A stretch of 64,000 nt of DNA from positions 112,896 through 176,895 of the forward strand of contig JALOON010000046.1 of the NCBI GenBank assembly GCA_025454405.1, in the 5' to 3' direction. The translations under genes were made by a program, and so were the position numbers. Below are positions 1 through 9,308 of this stretch, in pieces. Below the pieces are notes generated by a model. It saw only the letters and a list, made by a program, of their open reading frames with translations, did not search any database and was not told the origin of the DNA. Each line of letters starts with the position of its first letter. Position 1 is the first letter of the stretch. Origin of the DNA: Oscillatoriaceae cyanobacterium Prado104. GTDB taxonomy: Bacteria; Cyanobacteriota; Cyanobacteriia; Cyanobacteriales; Microcoleaceae.

Positions 1-672
1 GAGATACACAAAGATGAATATGAATTAGGCGATTTGACTCCTGGTGAAAAAGCGAGACGAGAGTTAAATAAATTCTTGTCAAGTAATGACGCACTTAAAA
101 CCTTTAATAAAAAACAAAGAATCATACTTATAGCCTCATCCTTTGACGAGCAAACCCTCTCTGCCGTTGCTTGGTTGATTTCAAATGGGGTGGATGTTAT
201 CTGTCTTAATATCACTCCTGTTTTTATAGGAGAGCAAGGTTTTTTGAGTATTGAAAAAAATTTACCTCCGGCACAATTGGATGATTTTTACGTGGGTTTA
301 GCTGGATTAGGTTCTACAATTAAGGGAGACATTATATCCAATGCTTCTGCCATTAAGAGAACTTTTATACCTCGAATGGACAAGCTGTTTGAGTGGCAAA
401 TAATCAAAACAGGGGACTGCCTGGAAATTAAAACATTTGATGGCTCTGAAGCTATAATAATTGACCATAGATTTGTCAGATTTAATGGAGAAGAAATTTC
501 TTATAATATTTGGGGAAAGAAAGTTACTGGGTGGTCTTCTATAAATATTTATGAATGGGCAGTGCTTAGTTCAATCAAGAAGACTTTACATGAACTAAGG
601 GCAGAAAAAATGGCAGAGTTGGAAGCCCAAGCCAGTCAAAGTGAAAAATTTCACAACGAAGATGTTGGATAA
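1..672 (+). CDS. Restriction-type nuclease, 3' part (cut by window edge)
   Basis: The frame is open to the first base of the window, so the true start lies outside; a TTG at 34 is only an internal codon. The visible part has a segment around IILIASSFDEQTLSAV that resembles the end of the NucS/DUF91-type PD-(D/E)XK nuclease fold, where this hydrophobic strand is followed by 'WLISNGVDV'. The C-terminal part, with a KTGDCLEI strand, a RFVRFNGEEISY hairpin and VTGWSSINIYEWA, resembles the RAMA/DUF4357-type domain often attached to restriction or modification enzymes. The catalytic residues would lie in the missing N-terminal part, so nuclease activity is inferred from family resemblance only. It ends shortly before a repeat-rich stretch and has no operon partner here. 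Confidence 0.6.
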   Translation, partial: EIHKDEYELGDLTPGEKARRELNKFLSSNDALKTFNKKQRIILIASSFDEQTLSAVAWLISNGVDVICLNITPVFIGEQGFLSIEKNLPPAQLDDFYVGLAGLGSTIKGDIISNASAIKRTFIPRMDKLFEWQIIKTGDCLEIKTFDGSEAIIIDHRFVRFNGEEISYNIWGKKVTGWSSINIYEWAVLSSIKKTLHELRAEKMAELEAQASQSEKFHNEDVG

Positions 673-995
673 ATTATATGCAAAAAAGGTGCGCAATGCG
701 CACCTTACAAAATTCGATCGCACTTATCCATCCTGCAACTTCAACAACGGTTCAATCTGCTGCCGTTGAAACTGCAATTCATCCGCCAAAGGTTGATAAA
801 TTTCTCGATCGCCCTTGTCATCGCAATAATCCCAAAGACCGTTCTCATCGTTGGGATGAAAAGGCTATTTGCGGTGCGACCGTTGCCGTTAGAAATTAAC
901 GCAAAATAGCCGTTTCTGGGAGCACCTTGACAGGGCTGGGTGCGCACTGCGCACCTTACTGCCACAGAAATATGTTACCGCATAATTCCTAACAA
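673..995. other. Intergenic, with short GC-rich hairpins
   Basis: No complete gene is seen. Two copies of a short palindromic motif built on TGCGCA followed by CCTTAC occur near 690 and 945, and a third related copy lies near 34370. A possible gene remnant on the minus strand is listed separately. Confidence 0.4.
724..864 (-). pseudogene. Possible C-terminal gene remnant
   Basis: On the minus strand a frame between a TAG (865-867) and a TAA (724-726) encodes about 46 residues with a protein-like composition, including ENGLWDYCDDKGDREIYQPL and ending in LLKLQDG. There is no start codon in frame, so it looks like the end of a decayed gene. I do not recognise the family. The other frames here are shadows. 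Confidence 0.25.
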
Positions 996-1442
996 TTAAC
1001 CTTGAGGAATTAACTGCAAGAAAGCATCGAAATCCTTCACAGCTTTTTGATAGCCGCTAACAACTTTGGGATAATCAACAGCTTTAGCAGCAATATCAAT
1101 ATTAACCAAATCCGCAAACAAACTCTTAGTTAAAGCAGCAGCTTGTTCTTGAGATTTAGGTAACAGATTCTCAGACACATCTTTCATCGCCCCGCGCAAG
1201 TCACCGAGAGGTCCGTGAATGTAAGTCCTGATATTAATCCAGTCCTTCTTCTGAATTAGGGTTTCCAGTTTATCCATGCGCAATCGCAACTCTGTAAGGG
1301 GGGGAACATAACGCTGAATTTGCTGTACCTGGGCTGCTGTATAAGTAGTAGGAACTTTTGCTGCTGTCCCACTGCTGCAACTTACCAGAAATACCATCAA
1401 GAGTGCCATTATTGAGGCAAAAATTGAACGCGGACGAATCAT
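996..1442 (-). CDS. psbQ: PsbQ-like photosystem II lipoprotein (CyanoQ)
   Basis: A 148-residue protein with a lipoprotein signal peptide: a basic start, a hydrophobic core, and the lipobox LVSC at about residues 19-22, so the mature protein should be anchored by a lipidated cysteine on the lumenal side of the thylakoid. The rest is predicted to be a helical bundle, as in cyanobacterial PsbQ, with the typical YTAAQVQQIQRYVPPL start and the DWINIRTYIHGPLGDLR segment. PsbQ stabilises the oxygen-evolving side of photosystem II and its dimers. Length matches the family. It is transcribed alone, with a palindromic repeat between it and the next gene. Confidence 0.9.
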   Translation of the reverse strand: MIRPRSIFASIMALLMVFLVSCSSGTAAKVPTTYTAAQVQQIQRYVPPLTELRLRMDKLETLIQKKDWINIRTYIHGPLGDLRGAMKDVSENLLPKSQEQAAALTKSLFADLVNIDIAAKAVDYPKVVSGYQKAVKDFDAFLQLIPQG

Positions 1443-1512
1443 ATCAATTGTAGGTTGTTAGATTTGAGATTTCTCGCAGCATACGGACGCAGACAGCCGC
1501 CCTCAAGTTACT

Positions 1513-1560
1513 CGTTCCCAGGCTCTGCCTGGGAACGCAGATCCAGAGGCTCTGCCTCGA
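1513..1560. repeat. Dispersed palindromic repeat, family A
   Basis: Two adjacent hairpins: TTCCCAGGCTCTGCCTGGGAA followed after about 8 bases by GAGGCTCTGCCTC. Related copies lie at 30720-30765 and 63831-63940. It sits between psbQ and the hydrolase gene. Confidence 0.75.
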
Positions 1561-1591
1561 TCGCCCCGCAGCGAGAGTTGGGTACAAAAGA

Positions 1592-2443
1592 TTATTTTAC
1601 CTCTTTTCGGCGCAGAAAATTCACCAAAGCCTCGCTAACTTTTTCCGACCAATGTTCTTGGGGATAATGCCCTGCTTTTTCCAGTTTAACTAACTGTGCA
1701 TTTTGCAGGGAGGCAGCTAATTTTTCAGCGGGTTCAACACTCAGCCAAGGGTCAGTTAAACCCCACACCAATAAAGTTGGGTGAGTCCAATTTTTCCAAC
1801 CGGATTCTATTTCTGTCATTGATTGTGGCAGTTGAATGTTGCGAACCGTATTCATGAGCGATCGCCCCGCATCCGAACTCTTCAAAAACGGCCGCCGGTA
1901 AACATCTAAATCCCCATCTGATATCGGATACCCGCTGCCGCCTTCGAGAGTGCGATCGACCAACAGCGGGTCTTGAGTCATCATGTCGCCAATAAAAGGT
2001 ATTCCCAACTGCTGCATTTTCCAAGGCAACTTTGCCTCTGCTGAAACTGGCGTGTTGATGACAGCCAAACGCTCAATTTTATCGGGATTTCGCAAAGCAT
2101 ATTGAATGCCAGTAGAAGCTAAAAATCCTTGAACTATGAGATAAAAACTGTTAATTTCTAAAGCTTGAATTAAGTCAGAAAAAGCTGTCACAAAAGCATC
2201 AGGCGTGTAAGCAAAATCGCGCTTGTCAGGTTTTGCCGATCGTCCGAAACCGATCCAATCCGGCGCGATCGAACGAAATCCCTGGGCTGCCAAATCTGGC
2301 ATCACCGCAGTCCAAGTAAAACTCTGGGAAGGCAAACCGTGAAGCAAGATTACAGGAGGTTTGTCAGTTTCGTTAACCGGATTGTCTTCTCCATAAAACC
2401 ATTGCAGATTTCCTACTTGAATAGTCTTTTCTTCAATTGCCAC
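1592..2443 (-). CDS. Alpha/beta-fold hydrolase-like protein lacking the nucleophile
   Basis: A 283-residue protein with the alpha/beta-hydrolase layout: oxyanion motif HGLP at residues 35-38, PDWIGFGRS at 61-69, acid strand VWGLTDPWL at 226-234 and AGHYPQEH at 257-264 with the expected histidine at 259. At the nucleophile elbow, where dehalogenases have VVQDWGG and serine hydrolases GxSxG, it reads LIVQGFLAS (102-110), so the Asp/Ser position is glycine or phenylalanine. Plant and cyanobacterial relatives with a QGF elbow exist as far as I recall, so this looks like a conserved subgroup and not a random loss. Function is unknown; a classical hydrolytic mechanism is unlikely. Confidence 0.8.
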   Translation of the reverse strand: MAIEEKTIQVGNLQWFYGEDNPVNETDKPPVILLHGLPSQSFTWTAVMPDLAAQGFRSIAPDWIGFGRSAKPDKRDFAYTPDAFVTAFSDLIQALEINSFYLIVQGFLASTGIQYALRNPDKIERLAVINTPVSAEAKLPWKMQQLGIPFIGDMMTQDPLLVDRTLEGGSGYPISDGDLDVYRRPFLKSSDAGRSLMNTVRNIQLPQSMTEIESGWKNWTHPTLLVWGLTDPWLSVEPAEKLAASLQNAQLVKLEKAGHYPQEHWSEKVSEALVNFLRRKEVK

Positions 2444-2876
2444 TTCTTATTTCCCGCATAGTTGATAATTGAGAATACCAAGTCAGGGGGACATCAAGCA
2501 AGATAGAAGCGAAAATTATCAACTTCTTCTTTTCTCTTCCTTCGCGCTCTTCGCGTCTTCGCGGTTCATTCAAAATTACTCCTGCCCAAAGCGAGCGATC
2601 GCAATGATACAGCAGATTGCAGGTTTATGAAGTACACCCCAGAAACCCGGTTGAAGAAACCGGGTTTCTCTGTACCTCACTTACTTGAAATCTGCTGTAA
2701 TTCGCGAGTGCGGACGATCGTACTACCTTTCTTCTTCCTTCTTTCTTCTTCCTTCTTTCTTCTTCCTTCTTCCTTCTTCCTTCTTCCTTCTTCCTTCTTC
2801 CTTCTTCCTTCTTCTATAAAAAAGAAGCCCTTGCTTCATACAAGAGCTTCTAATTGAAAGTTCGATCGAACCAAGC
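2444..2876. other. Intergenic with hairpin and TTCTTCC tandem repeat
   Basis: Between the hydrolase gene and petA. It holds a hairpin around AACCCGGTT...AACCGGGTT (about 2644-2668) and, at 2736-2815, a tandem run of a TTCTTCC/TTCCTTC-type heptamer. The petA terminator follows. No gene is seen. Confidence 0.6.
2816..2851 (-). terminator. Rho-independent terminator of petC-petA
   Basis: Read leftward after the petA stop, AGAAGCTCTTG pairs with CAAGGGCTTCT (one mismatch) around a short loop and is followed by a run of six T residues. Confidence 0.7.
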
Positions 2877-3884
2877 TTAGAAATTCATTTCAGCAGCTTG
2901 AACTTTTTCGACCTGTTTCTTCTTCAGAACCAGCAAGATTTGAGCCAACATAGTCAAAGCCAAGAAAGCCATCAACCATTTAATGCGATCGGCACTTTGC
3001 AGCACGATTTCCACATCTTTTTGACCGAAACCGCCCACATTCGGATTGTTAGTCAAAGCAGCGCCAGCAGCAACTGTTTCTCCTTCAGAAACAACCAATT
3101 CAGGACCAGCAGGAATCGTATCGACAACTGCTGCGCCTTCTGCAGGTTGAATCGTCACAGCATAACCGCCTTCTTCTTGCGGGGCAATCTTAGAAATAGT
3201 GCCGGCAGCAGAAGCATTGTAAACAGTATTGTTGCTCTTTTCGCCAGTAGGATAAACCTGACCGCGACCGCGATTGCCGCCCACAAAAATTTGGTATTTG
3301 CCGAAGTGAACCGACTTGTCAGTTGCCGGATTCGGCGAAAGAACGGGGAATACCAATTCTTTGTACTGGTCTCCCGGCAGCGGTCCCACTAAAACAATAT
3401 TTTCTTGGGTTTCGCTGTAAGGTTGGAAATAAAGACCTTCGACTTTTTCCTTCATTTCTTCAGGAATTCTGTCCTCAGGAGCAATCTTGAAACCTTCGGG
3501 CAACATCACGACAGCACCGACATTCAAGCCGCCTTTGCTGCCGTCGCCGACAACTTGTTGAACGCTAGTATCGTAGGGAACCTTGACAACAGCTTCAAAA
3601 ACAGTGTCCGGCAAAACAGATTGCGGAACTTCTACTTCAGTAGGTTTTGCACCTAAGTGACAGTTAGCGCAAACAATCCGGCCGGTGGCTTCGCGGGGAG
3701 TAGCCGGTGCAGTTTGCTGAGCCCAGAAAGGATAAGCAAAAGCAGCTTGCGGCAGTACGATATCGCTAGAAAGGAAAAAAGTTGCTGCTGCGATCGCAAC
3801 TAAAGTAGTTTTCGCGATCGCTCTAGCACTGCGGCGAAATATCGCAGATAAGTTAGTTTGTGGCATCAGAGTATTCAATCTCAA
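2877..3884 (-). CDS. petA: Apocytochrome f of the cytochrome b6f complex
   Basis: A 335-residue precursor. A signal peptide of about 50 residues ends at AFA, giving the canonical mature N-terminus YPFWAQQ; this Tyr amino group is the sixth haem ligand in the family. The c-type haem site is C72-A-N-C75-H76. The C-terminal [20 protein letters not shown] is the single membrane anchor, followed by a basic stromal tail. Cytochrome f passes electrons from the Rieske protein to plastocyanin or cytochrome c6. It lies 127 bp downstream of petC on the same strand, the usual cyanobacterial petCA operon, and is followed by a terminator hairpin. Confidence 0.98.
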   Translation of the reverse strand: MRLNTLMPQTNLSAIFRRSARAIAKTTLVAIAAATFFLSSDIVLPQAAFAYPFWAQQTAPATPREATGRIVCANCHLGAKPTEVEVPQSVLPDTVFEAVVKVPYDTSVQQVVGDGSKGGLNVGAVVMLPEGFKIAPEDRIPEEMKEKVEGLYFQPYSETQENIVLVGPLPGDQYKELVFPVLSPNPATDKSVHFGKYQIFVGGNRGRGQVYPTGEKSNNTVYNASAAGTISKIAPQEEGGYAVTIQPAEGAAVVDTIPAGPELVVSEGETVAAGAALTNNPNVGGFGQKDVEIVLQSADRIKWLMAFLALTMLAQILLVLKKKQVEKVQAAEMNF

Positions 3885-4011
3885 AGGTCAGACAATTTTG
3901 TATTTTGAATTCGGGATGAGAGGATTTTTTGAGTGCTTTAGGGAGGCTATCGTTTCTGATTTTCACCATTGGCCCCCAATCTAAAATCTAAAATCTAAAA
4001 TCCAAAATTCT

Positions 4012-4554
4012 TTAAGACCACCAAGGTGCTTCGTTGGTGCGGAAATCAGTTTCTGTCCAAGGCGTAAAACTCAGCTTGTCATCGGCAACAGTTGCGTGGG
4101 CCAGTGCCAGAGACAAAGGTGCCGGACCCCGAACCACTTTGCCCTCATTGTTGTATTGAGAACCGTGGCACGGACAGATGAACTTGTTTTCGCTAGCATT
4201 CCAAGGCACGACGCAGCCCAAGTGAGTGCAAACTGCATTGATGCCGTAGTTAGCAATAGTTTGGTCTTTTTCCACCACAACATAAGTGGGGTCGCCTTTG
4301 AGACCTTGAGCTAAGGTACGATCGCCCGCAGGGTGCGTTTCCAAGTATTTGCTGACTACAATGTCATTACCCAGAGCATCCTTAGCAGTTACCCCGCCAC
4401 CAGATCCACCGCTTGACGGAGGAACAAAATACTTGACAACAGGATACAGTGCGCCCAGTGCCACGCCTGTGACAGTACCGAACGTCAGCAAATTCATAAA
4501 TTGGCGGCGTCCCATATCGGGGACATCTTGATTTCCAGCAGAAGATTGAGCCAT
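4012..4554 (-). CDS. petC: Rieske iron-sulfur protein of cytochrome b6f
   Basis: A 180-residue protein. The N-terminus has a twin-arginine pair (GRRQFMNLL) before a single hydrophobic helix (about 22-43), which acts as uncleaved Tat signal and membrane anchor. A glycine-rich hinge (49-54) follows. The 2Fe-2S site is complete: box 1 C109-T-H111-L-G-C114 and box 2 C127-P-C129-H130-G-S, so C109, H111, C127 and H130 bind the cluster and C114-C129 form the disulfide. It takes electrons from plastoquinol. It is the first gene of the petC-petA pair; a 215-bp spacer separates it from the divergent DUF3067 gene and should hold the promoters of both. Confidence 0.98.
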   Translation of the reverse strand: MAQSSAGNQDVPDMGRRQFMNLLTFGTVTGVALGALYPVVKYFVPPSSGGSGGGVTAKDALGNDIVVSKYLETHPAGDRTLAQGLKGDPTYVVVEKDQTIANYGINAVCTHLGCVVPWNASENKFICPCHGSQYNNEGKVVRGPAPLSLALAHATVADDKLSFTPWTETDFRTNEAPWWS

Positions 4555-4769
4555 GACCTGCCTTTACGCTGTTAAGTTACGTGTGTTTGTTAGCTGTAGC
4601 TGTGAATCTGTTGCGTGCAGACAAAGGGAACAATCGCACTTTCTCGGCACTGCGAAGACTTAGGCTGCTAAAATTCCTTTGAATAATGCACCTTCCAGCC
4701 TTTATTAGAGTATTATTACATTTTTTGAACTTTCTCTTTATTGTTTAGCAAATTAAGTTAGGAACAAGT

Positions 4770-5087
4770 ATGACGGGCAAGGATTTACACCAGCTCTTGC
4801 TGGAAAAATGGGGCAAATCTTACGATATCAGATTGCGGCGGACGCGGGGCAAGATTTTCGTGCAAATTATGTGGAAATATCTGGAGCAAGCATCTTTTCC
4901 GATGACGGAGGCGGATTATTTCGACCATTTGGACGCGGTAGCCAATTACCTCAACGGCTGGGGCAGCACCCAACAAGTGAGGGAGTTCATCTCGTCTACC
5001 CGCGAACGCCCGCGTTTGGGAAAAGCCGTCAGCCTTCCCCTAGATTTGGGCGAAAGGGCTTCGGAGTGGCTGGTAGACGAGTTTTGA
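4770..5087 (+). CDS. DUF3067 family protein
   Basis: A 105-residue soluble protein. The sequence MTGKDLHQLLLEKWGKSYD, the KIFVQIMWKYLEQ strand/helix and ADYFDHLDAVANYLNGWG match the DUF3067 family of cyanobacteria and chloroplasts as I recall it. There is no signal peptide or membrane segment. Role unknown. It is divergent from petC, sharing a 215-bp spacer, but I have no evidence tying it to the b6f complex. Directly after the stop a tandem-repeat array begins. Confidence 0.75.
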   Translation: MTGKDLHQLLLEKWGKSYDIRLRRTRGKIFVQIMWKYLEQASFPMTEADYFDHLDAVANYLNGWGSTQQVREFISSTRERPRLGKAVSLPLDLGERASEWLVDEF

Positions 5088-5096
5088 ATCTGTTTA

Positions 5097-5325
5097 GTGC
5101 GAGCATCCCCGCTCGCGAAGGTTATTAGAAGTGCGAGCGTCCCGCGATCGGAAGTTATTAAAAGTGCGAGCGTCCCCGCTCGCGAAGGTTATTAAAAGTG
5201 CGAGCGTCCCGCGATCGAAAGTTATTAGAAGTGCGAGCGTCCCGCGATCGAAGGTTGTTAGAAATGCGAGCGTCCCCGCGATCGAAGGTTATTAGAAGTG
5301 CGAGCCTCACCAGCTCGCGAAATCC
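5097..5325. repeat. Tandem array of seven 33-34 bp units
   Basis: Units begin GTGCGAGCGTCCC, continue as CGCGATCG or CGCTCGCG, and end AAGGTTATTAGAA. Seven imperfect copies follow head to tail just after the DUF3067 stop. Each unit contains a small palindrome (CGATCG or the GCGAGC/GCTCGC pair). The minus-strand open frame across it is a by-product of the repeat. Confidence 0.85.
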
Positions 5326-5635
5326 GATACCCGCCTGAAATCTCGTAAACCCGCCCCCGCCCGATCGAGATATTACAGTATATATATAGATAGATCGCGC
5401 CTCAAGTTCGATCGAACCGCACCATTGCCTCAAACAGCATCGGCTACCACAAACAGACACATATAGCAACCGTCTTGAGGGTCATGACTCGATCGATCGC
5501 AGAAAATATTGCTGTGACTGCATTTTCCTTCATCCTTTATCCTTCATCCTTCATCCTTCTTCCTTCCCCTATAAAATCAGCAGCAATTTCACCTACAATT
5601 AGCGCATATCCCGTGAAAGTTAGGAGAATAGTGCA
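5326..5635. other. Intergenic upstream of the shell-protein gene
   Basis: Contains a short CCTTCAT heptamer tandem repeat (about 5527-5570) and, just before the next gene, a ribosome-binding site AGGAGA. No gene seen. Confidence 0.4.
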
Positions 5636-5940
5636 ATGGGTGTTGCAGTTGGAATGGTTGAAGTCTTAGGACTTCCCTCTGCCGTAGAAGTTGCAGACTC
5701 AATGGTGAAAGCAGCACGAGTTACTTTAGTTCGCAAAAAATAACCCGCGCCTACTGGACAGTTATAGTTCGAGGAGATATTTCTGAAGTGCAAGCAGCCG
5801 TTGCTGCTGGAGTTGAATCAGTTAAAAAGGTCGATGGCGGAAAATTGCTATCGTATCACATTATTGCTCGCCCGCACGAGAATCTCGATTACGTGTTGCC
5901 GATCGGTTATACTCCTGAAGTCGAACAGTTCCGAATGTAG
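5636..5940 (+). pseudogene. ccmK: CcmK-type carboxysome shell protein, frameshifted
   Basis: An ATG at 5636 with a good ribosome-binding site opens [20 protein letters not shown] and continues [16 protein letters not shown] to a TAA at 5741. The rest of the BMC-domain protein continues in the -1 frame: [18 protein letters not shown], then [34 protein letters not shown] and a stop at 5938. Together these make one shell protein of about 102 residues, the usual CcmK length. The frame changes exactly at a run of six A (5735-5740). Slipping back one base after AAA AAA would restore the frame, so this may be a pseudogene, a sequencing error in the A run, or a slippage-expressed gene. The downstream half shows no further damage. 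A strong terminator follows. Confidence 0.8.
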
Positions 5941-5984
5941 TCAAAGTTTTGTCGCAACTTTGGCAAGAAATTTGAACATTTAAT

Positions 5985-6021
5985 AATATAGAGACGCGGG
6001 CGATCGTGTCTCTATATTTTT
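5985..6021 (+). terminator. Rho-independent terminator after ccmK
   Basis: A perfect 11-bp stem AATATAGAGAC / GTCTCTATATT (5985-5995 with 6008-6018) followed by a T run. Confidence 0.85.
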
Positions 6022-6139
6022 GGCAGCGAGTCGATCGATTTTTATGCTTTGTTAAGCTGCGGAATATTTTGTCAAAGTAGGAGGCAGAATAACTTTAAAT
6101 TCCTAACTGCAGATTAACGCAGACCCGCAGATCGTACAA

Positions 6140-7271
6140 TCAACCAGTAATCAAATCACGGGCAGGAATGATAGAAGAACTCGATACTCCCTTCAGAATT
6201 CCTATTATTGGTGGGTTAGAGAATCCACCCTCACGAATCTCGGTATCTAAACCATTATTAATCGACACAAAAGTGATGTTTGAAAACGGAGCGCGAGAAC
6301 GTACCAAAAGTTTATCTTCACCTGGTTTGAAGTCAGCAATCGTATCTATCCCCAAATTATTCCAAAGCCTAAACTTGTCAGCCCCTCTGCCACCAACCAG
6401 ATAGTCATTGCCACCAAAGCCAAAAAAGAAGTCGTCGCCCGCCCCGCCAATCAAAGTTTCGCTGCCCTCTCCGCCAAGGAGAGTATCGTTAAACCTAGAA
6501 CCTATGGCTACTTCGATGCCGGAGAGCGAATCTACACCTCCGAATCCATCGGAAGCCCGACCCAAGCCAGAACCGTCCCCGACAGCCCCCAACTGGAGAT
6601 ATACACTCGTTCCTCCATCGCTGTAAGATACTGTGTCGGTGCCATCTCCGCCATTGAGCAAATCATTGCCAGCACGACCCGACAAAGAATCATTACCGCC
6701 TTTGCCCAAGAGCGTTTCATTGCCACTTCCACCAACTAACGTGTCGTTAAAGTTAGAACCTATAATGACTTCAATGCCGGAGAGAGAGTCTACACCGCCC
6801 AATCCATCGGTAGTAAGACCTAACCCCAAACGCCATTGAGCGAGTCATTGCCAGCACCACCCCACAAAGAATCATTACCGCCCTTGCCCAAGAGCGTTTC
6901 ATTGCCACTCCCGCCAACTAACGTGTCGTTAAAGTTAGAACCTATAATGACTTCAATGCCGGAGAGAGAGTCTACACCGCCCAATCCATCGGTAGTAAGA
7001 CCTAACCCCAAACGATGCCATCCCCGCCATTGAGCGAGTCATTACCACTCTCGCCATCGAGCAAGTCATTCCCACTCTCGCCATTGAGCAAGTCATTGCC
7101 ATCCCGGCCCCAGAGCGAGTCATTGCCATCCCCGCCCCAGAGCGAGTCATTGCCAACTCCGGTAGAGATGATGTCATTGCCACCCAAACCATAGATTTCC
7201 TTACTATTAGTGTAAGGGTCAAGGCTGTATAAGAAGTCAGAGTCTGAAGTGCCAGTTGTTATTGTTGCCAT
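6140..7271 (-). pseudogene. RTX-type calcium-binding repeat protein, broken
   Basis: The gene starts at 7271 ([20 protein letters not shown]) and carries many nonapeptide repeats of the GGxGxDxLx type ([20 protein letters not shown]), the calcium-binding beta-roll of RTX proteins, which are usually secreted by type I systems. It is split into three frames: 7271-7002, about 7011-6820 and 6829-6140. Both junctions fall at the same GTTTGGGGTTAG sequence. The last piece ends with ADKFRLWNNLGIDTIADFKP and a normal tail, a common RTX C-terminus. The middle and last pieces contain a near-identical 182-bp direct duplication, which is not a multiple of three. It may be a real pseudogene or an assembly collapse in repeats. 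Confidence 0.75.
6651..7014. repeat. 182-bp direct tandem duplication inside RTX gene
   Basis: Copy 1 is 6651-6832 and copy 2 is 6833-7014; they differ at only a few positions. The unit encodes most of the [20 protein letters not shown] segment plus RTX repeats. Confidence 0.8.
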
Positions 7272-8156
7272 ATATTTAATTCCCGATTGAGATTAAGAAA
7301 CTGAAACCGTCAAAAAGGTAAAAATCTCAAGTGTGGATTTTTCAAATGAACTTACTAAAAAATCCACCCAAAAAACCAACAAGTCTCCTATCTTAGGCAG
7401 CCAGGAAACTCAAAAGATATAGCTAGACTTCAGCGATCCAGGTTGACTCTCTTGCTGATTTTTTACGTTCTTATTCAGTAATTTCACTGTGTTGGTATGT
7501 TATCTCTAAATCGAATACTAAGGATCGGCTCGTGTCAAATCTTCATGAAAACCTTAAAAACAAAATTATTAAAATAACTTATGATTGCCAGCCCGATCGC
7601 CTAAAGAATAGTGTAAATTAAGGCTCAAAACTTTGACCCCAGACACCTAACACTAAACTTTGCCAATGTGAATTTTATATTGTAAAATGCAACTATGCAA
7701 ACCGTTATTTTCAGATAACTTCTCGATCGCCCTATTTTATAAGATTAACTAATGATTTTTTTGCCAGCGAAGCTCGAACTTAACTTCATAAAATTTTAAA
7801 TATTAAGTATTGTTAAGCTACTCATTTTTTATTAAGAGATAGCGAGTTTTCAGAGCTACAAACGATCGACCGTGCCGCGATCGCCCGCCAGAGTATTGCA
7901 CGCGCAACCGACAAATGTTATTATCAAAAGTCTGCCTGTAACTGAAACCTCAAACAAAATCTTAAAATAGTGTTCCTAAAACAAACCATAAAAAATTTAA
8001 TTAGCAAAAAAATTACCGCCTCTCACCCACATCTAGGGCTAACCCGCAGATCCCGCTCCTATCAGTAGCGTTTCACTGCTCGCATCCGCCCGAGTGGGAA
8101 AAATCACTACCTATTCTTAACTCGTAATTTTGAGCTGAAACGATTAGCATATAAGA
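7272..8156. other. Long intergenic region, no gene seen
   Basis: About 885 bases between the divergently arranged RTX gene and ldpA. AT-rich, with no frame of protein-like composition on either strand and no tRNA that I can see. It must hold the promoters of both neighbours. Confidence 0.5.
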
Positions 8157-9308
8157 GTGAGCAAACACTATCATCCCCAAAACTCATTAGAACAGGGTCA
8201 TTGGTTCAAGCTGATCTGCGGGGCCAGCTTTCAAGACTTGCCCGCAATTCGGAATTTGACCCTGGCTTACACCCTAGCAGGCGCTGACTGTATCGATGTG
8301 GCCGCAGACCCGGCCGCGATCGCAGCAGCGAAAGAAGCTCTAGAGGTGGCCGGCAAATTGCAAGAGCAAGGTCAATACCGCAGGTTTGGCGGTAAAGGTT
8401 TGCCCTGGCTGATGGTGAGTTTGAATGATGGAGAAGACCCGCATTTTCGCAAGGCCGAATTTAACCCAGCAAATTGTCCGGCGGACTGCTGGCGACCCTG
8501 CGAAAAAATTTGTCCGGCAGAAGCAATTGTTTTTCAGGGTACTGGCGGGGATTTTTCCGGGGTGATAGACCAGAGGTGCTACGGCTGCGGTCGGTGTCTG
8601 CCGGTTTGTCCGAGCCAACTAATTTACACTCGTTCTTACGTGTCTGCTCCCGCCGCGATCGCACCTTTAATCTTGCAATCCGGTGTCGATGCGGTAGAAA
8701 TTCACACGCAAGTAGGCAGAGAGGCAGATTTTGCGCGGCTTTGGTCGAGCATCGCTCCCTGGGTCGATCGGCTCAAGATAATTGCGATTAGTTGCCCTGA
8801 CGGAGACGGTTTGATTGACTATCTGCGAACACTCTATCAGATAATTTCTCCCCTGAAGATTCCCCTAATTTGGCAAACCGACGGTAGGCCGATGAGCGGA
8901 GATATCGGAACGGGAGCTACTAGAGCGGCCATCAAACTCGGTCAAAAAGTTTTGGCTGCTCGGTTGCCGGGATACGTGCAGCTTGCAGGCGGCACGAACG
9001 ATCGCACTGCAAGCAAGCTCAAGATTTCCGGAATGCTGAAGGAGAAGCAGAACAATGTATCCGTTTCCCAGGTTTCGCACATCGCAGGCGTAGCTTACGG
9101 CAGTTACGCCCGCGTTCTGCTGTCGCCAATTTTGGAACAATTAGAAACAATGCAAACTAACAGAGTTCGGACTGTTCCTGCGGCTGTCTTGCCAGCATCA
9201 GCCCGGGCTCAAACACATCGCCTGACTCAACTCGAAGCCGTACCAGAACTGCTCTGGCAGGCCGTGAGTTTGGCTGGTTCTCTAGTTTCCCAGCTCAAAG
9301 AAAATTAG
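8157..9308 (+). CDS. ldpA: LdpA, iron-sulfur circadian input protein
   Basis: A 383-residue protein starting at GTG. It carries two cysteine clusters: CPADCWRPCEKICP (about residues 103-116) and CYGCGRCLPVCP (about 139-150), the second a ferredoxin-like 4Fe-4S motif. The N-terminal ICGASFQDLPAIRNLTLAY and AYTLAGADCIDVAADP are typical of LdpA, which in Synechococcus elongatus senses cellular redox state and adjusts the circadian period to light. The central part resembles a TIM-barrel. The length matches. It is followed by tandem-repeat spacer and then a separate gene on the same strand. Confidence 0.92.
   Translation: MSKHYHPQNSLEQGHWFKLICGASFQDLPAIRNLTLAYTLAGADCIDVAADPAAIAAAKEALEVAGKLQEQGQYRRFGGKGLPWLMVSLNDGEDPHFRKAEFNPANCPADCWRPCEKICPAEAIVFQGTGGDFSGVIDQRCYGCGRCLPVCPSQLIYTRSYVSAPAAIAPLILQSGVDAVEIHTQVGREADFARLWSSIAPWVDRLKIIAISCPDGDGLIDYLRTLYQIISPLKIPLIWQTDGRPMSGDIGTGATRAAIKLGQKVLAARLPGYVQLAGGTNDRTASKLKISGMLKEKQNNVSVSQVSHIAGVAYGSYARVLLSPILEQLETMQTNRVRTVPAAVLPASARAQTHRLTQLEAVPELLWQAVSLAGSLVSQLKEN

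Noticed and set aside
2627..2857. Frame rich in LLPSSFF
   Set aside because: It is a reading of the TTCTTCC repeat.
5158..5469. Minus-strand frame with SRDARTSNN repeats
   Set aside because: It is a reading of the 33-34 bp tandem array.
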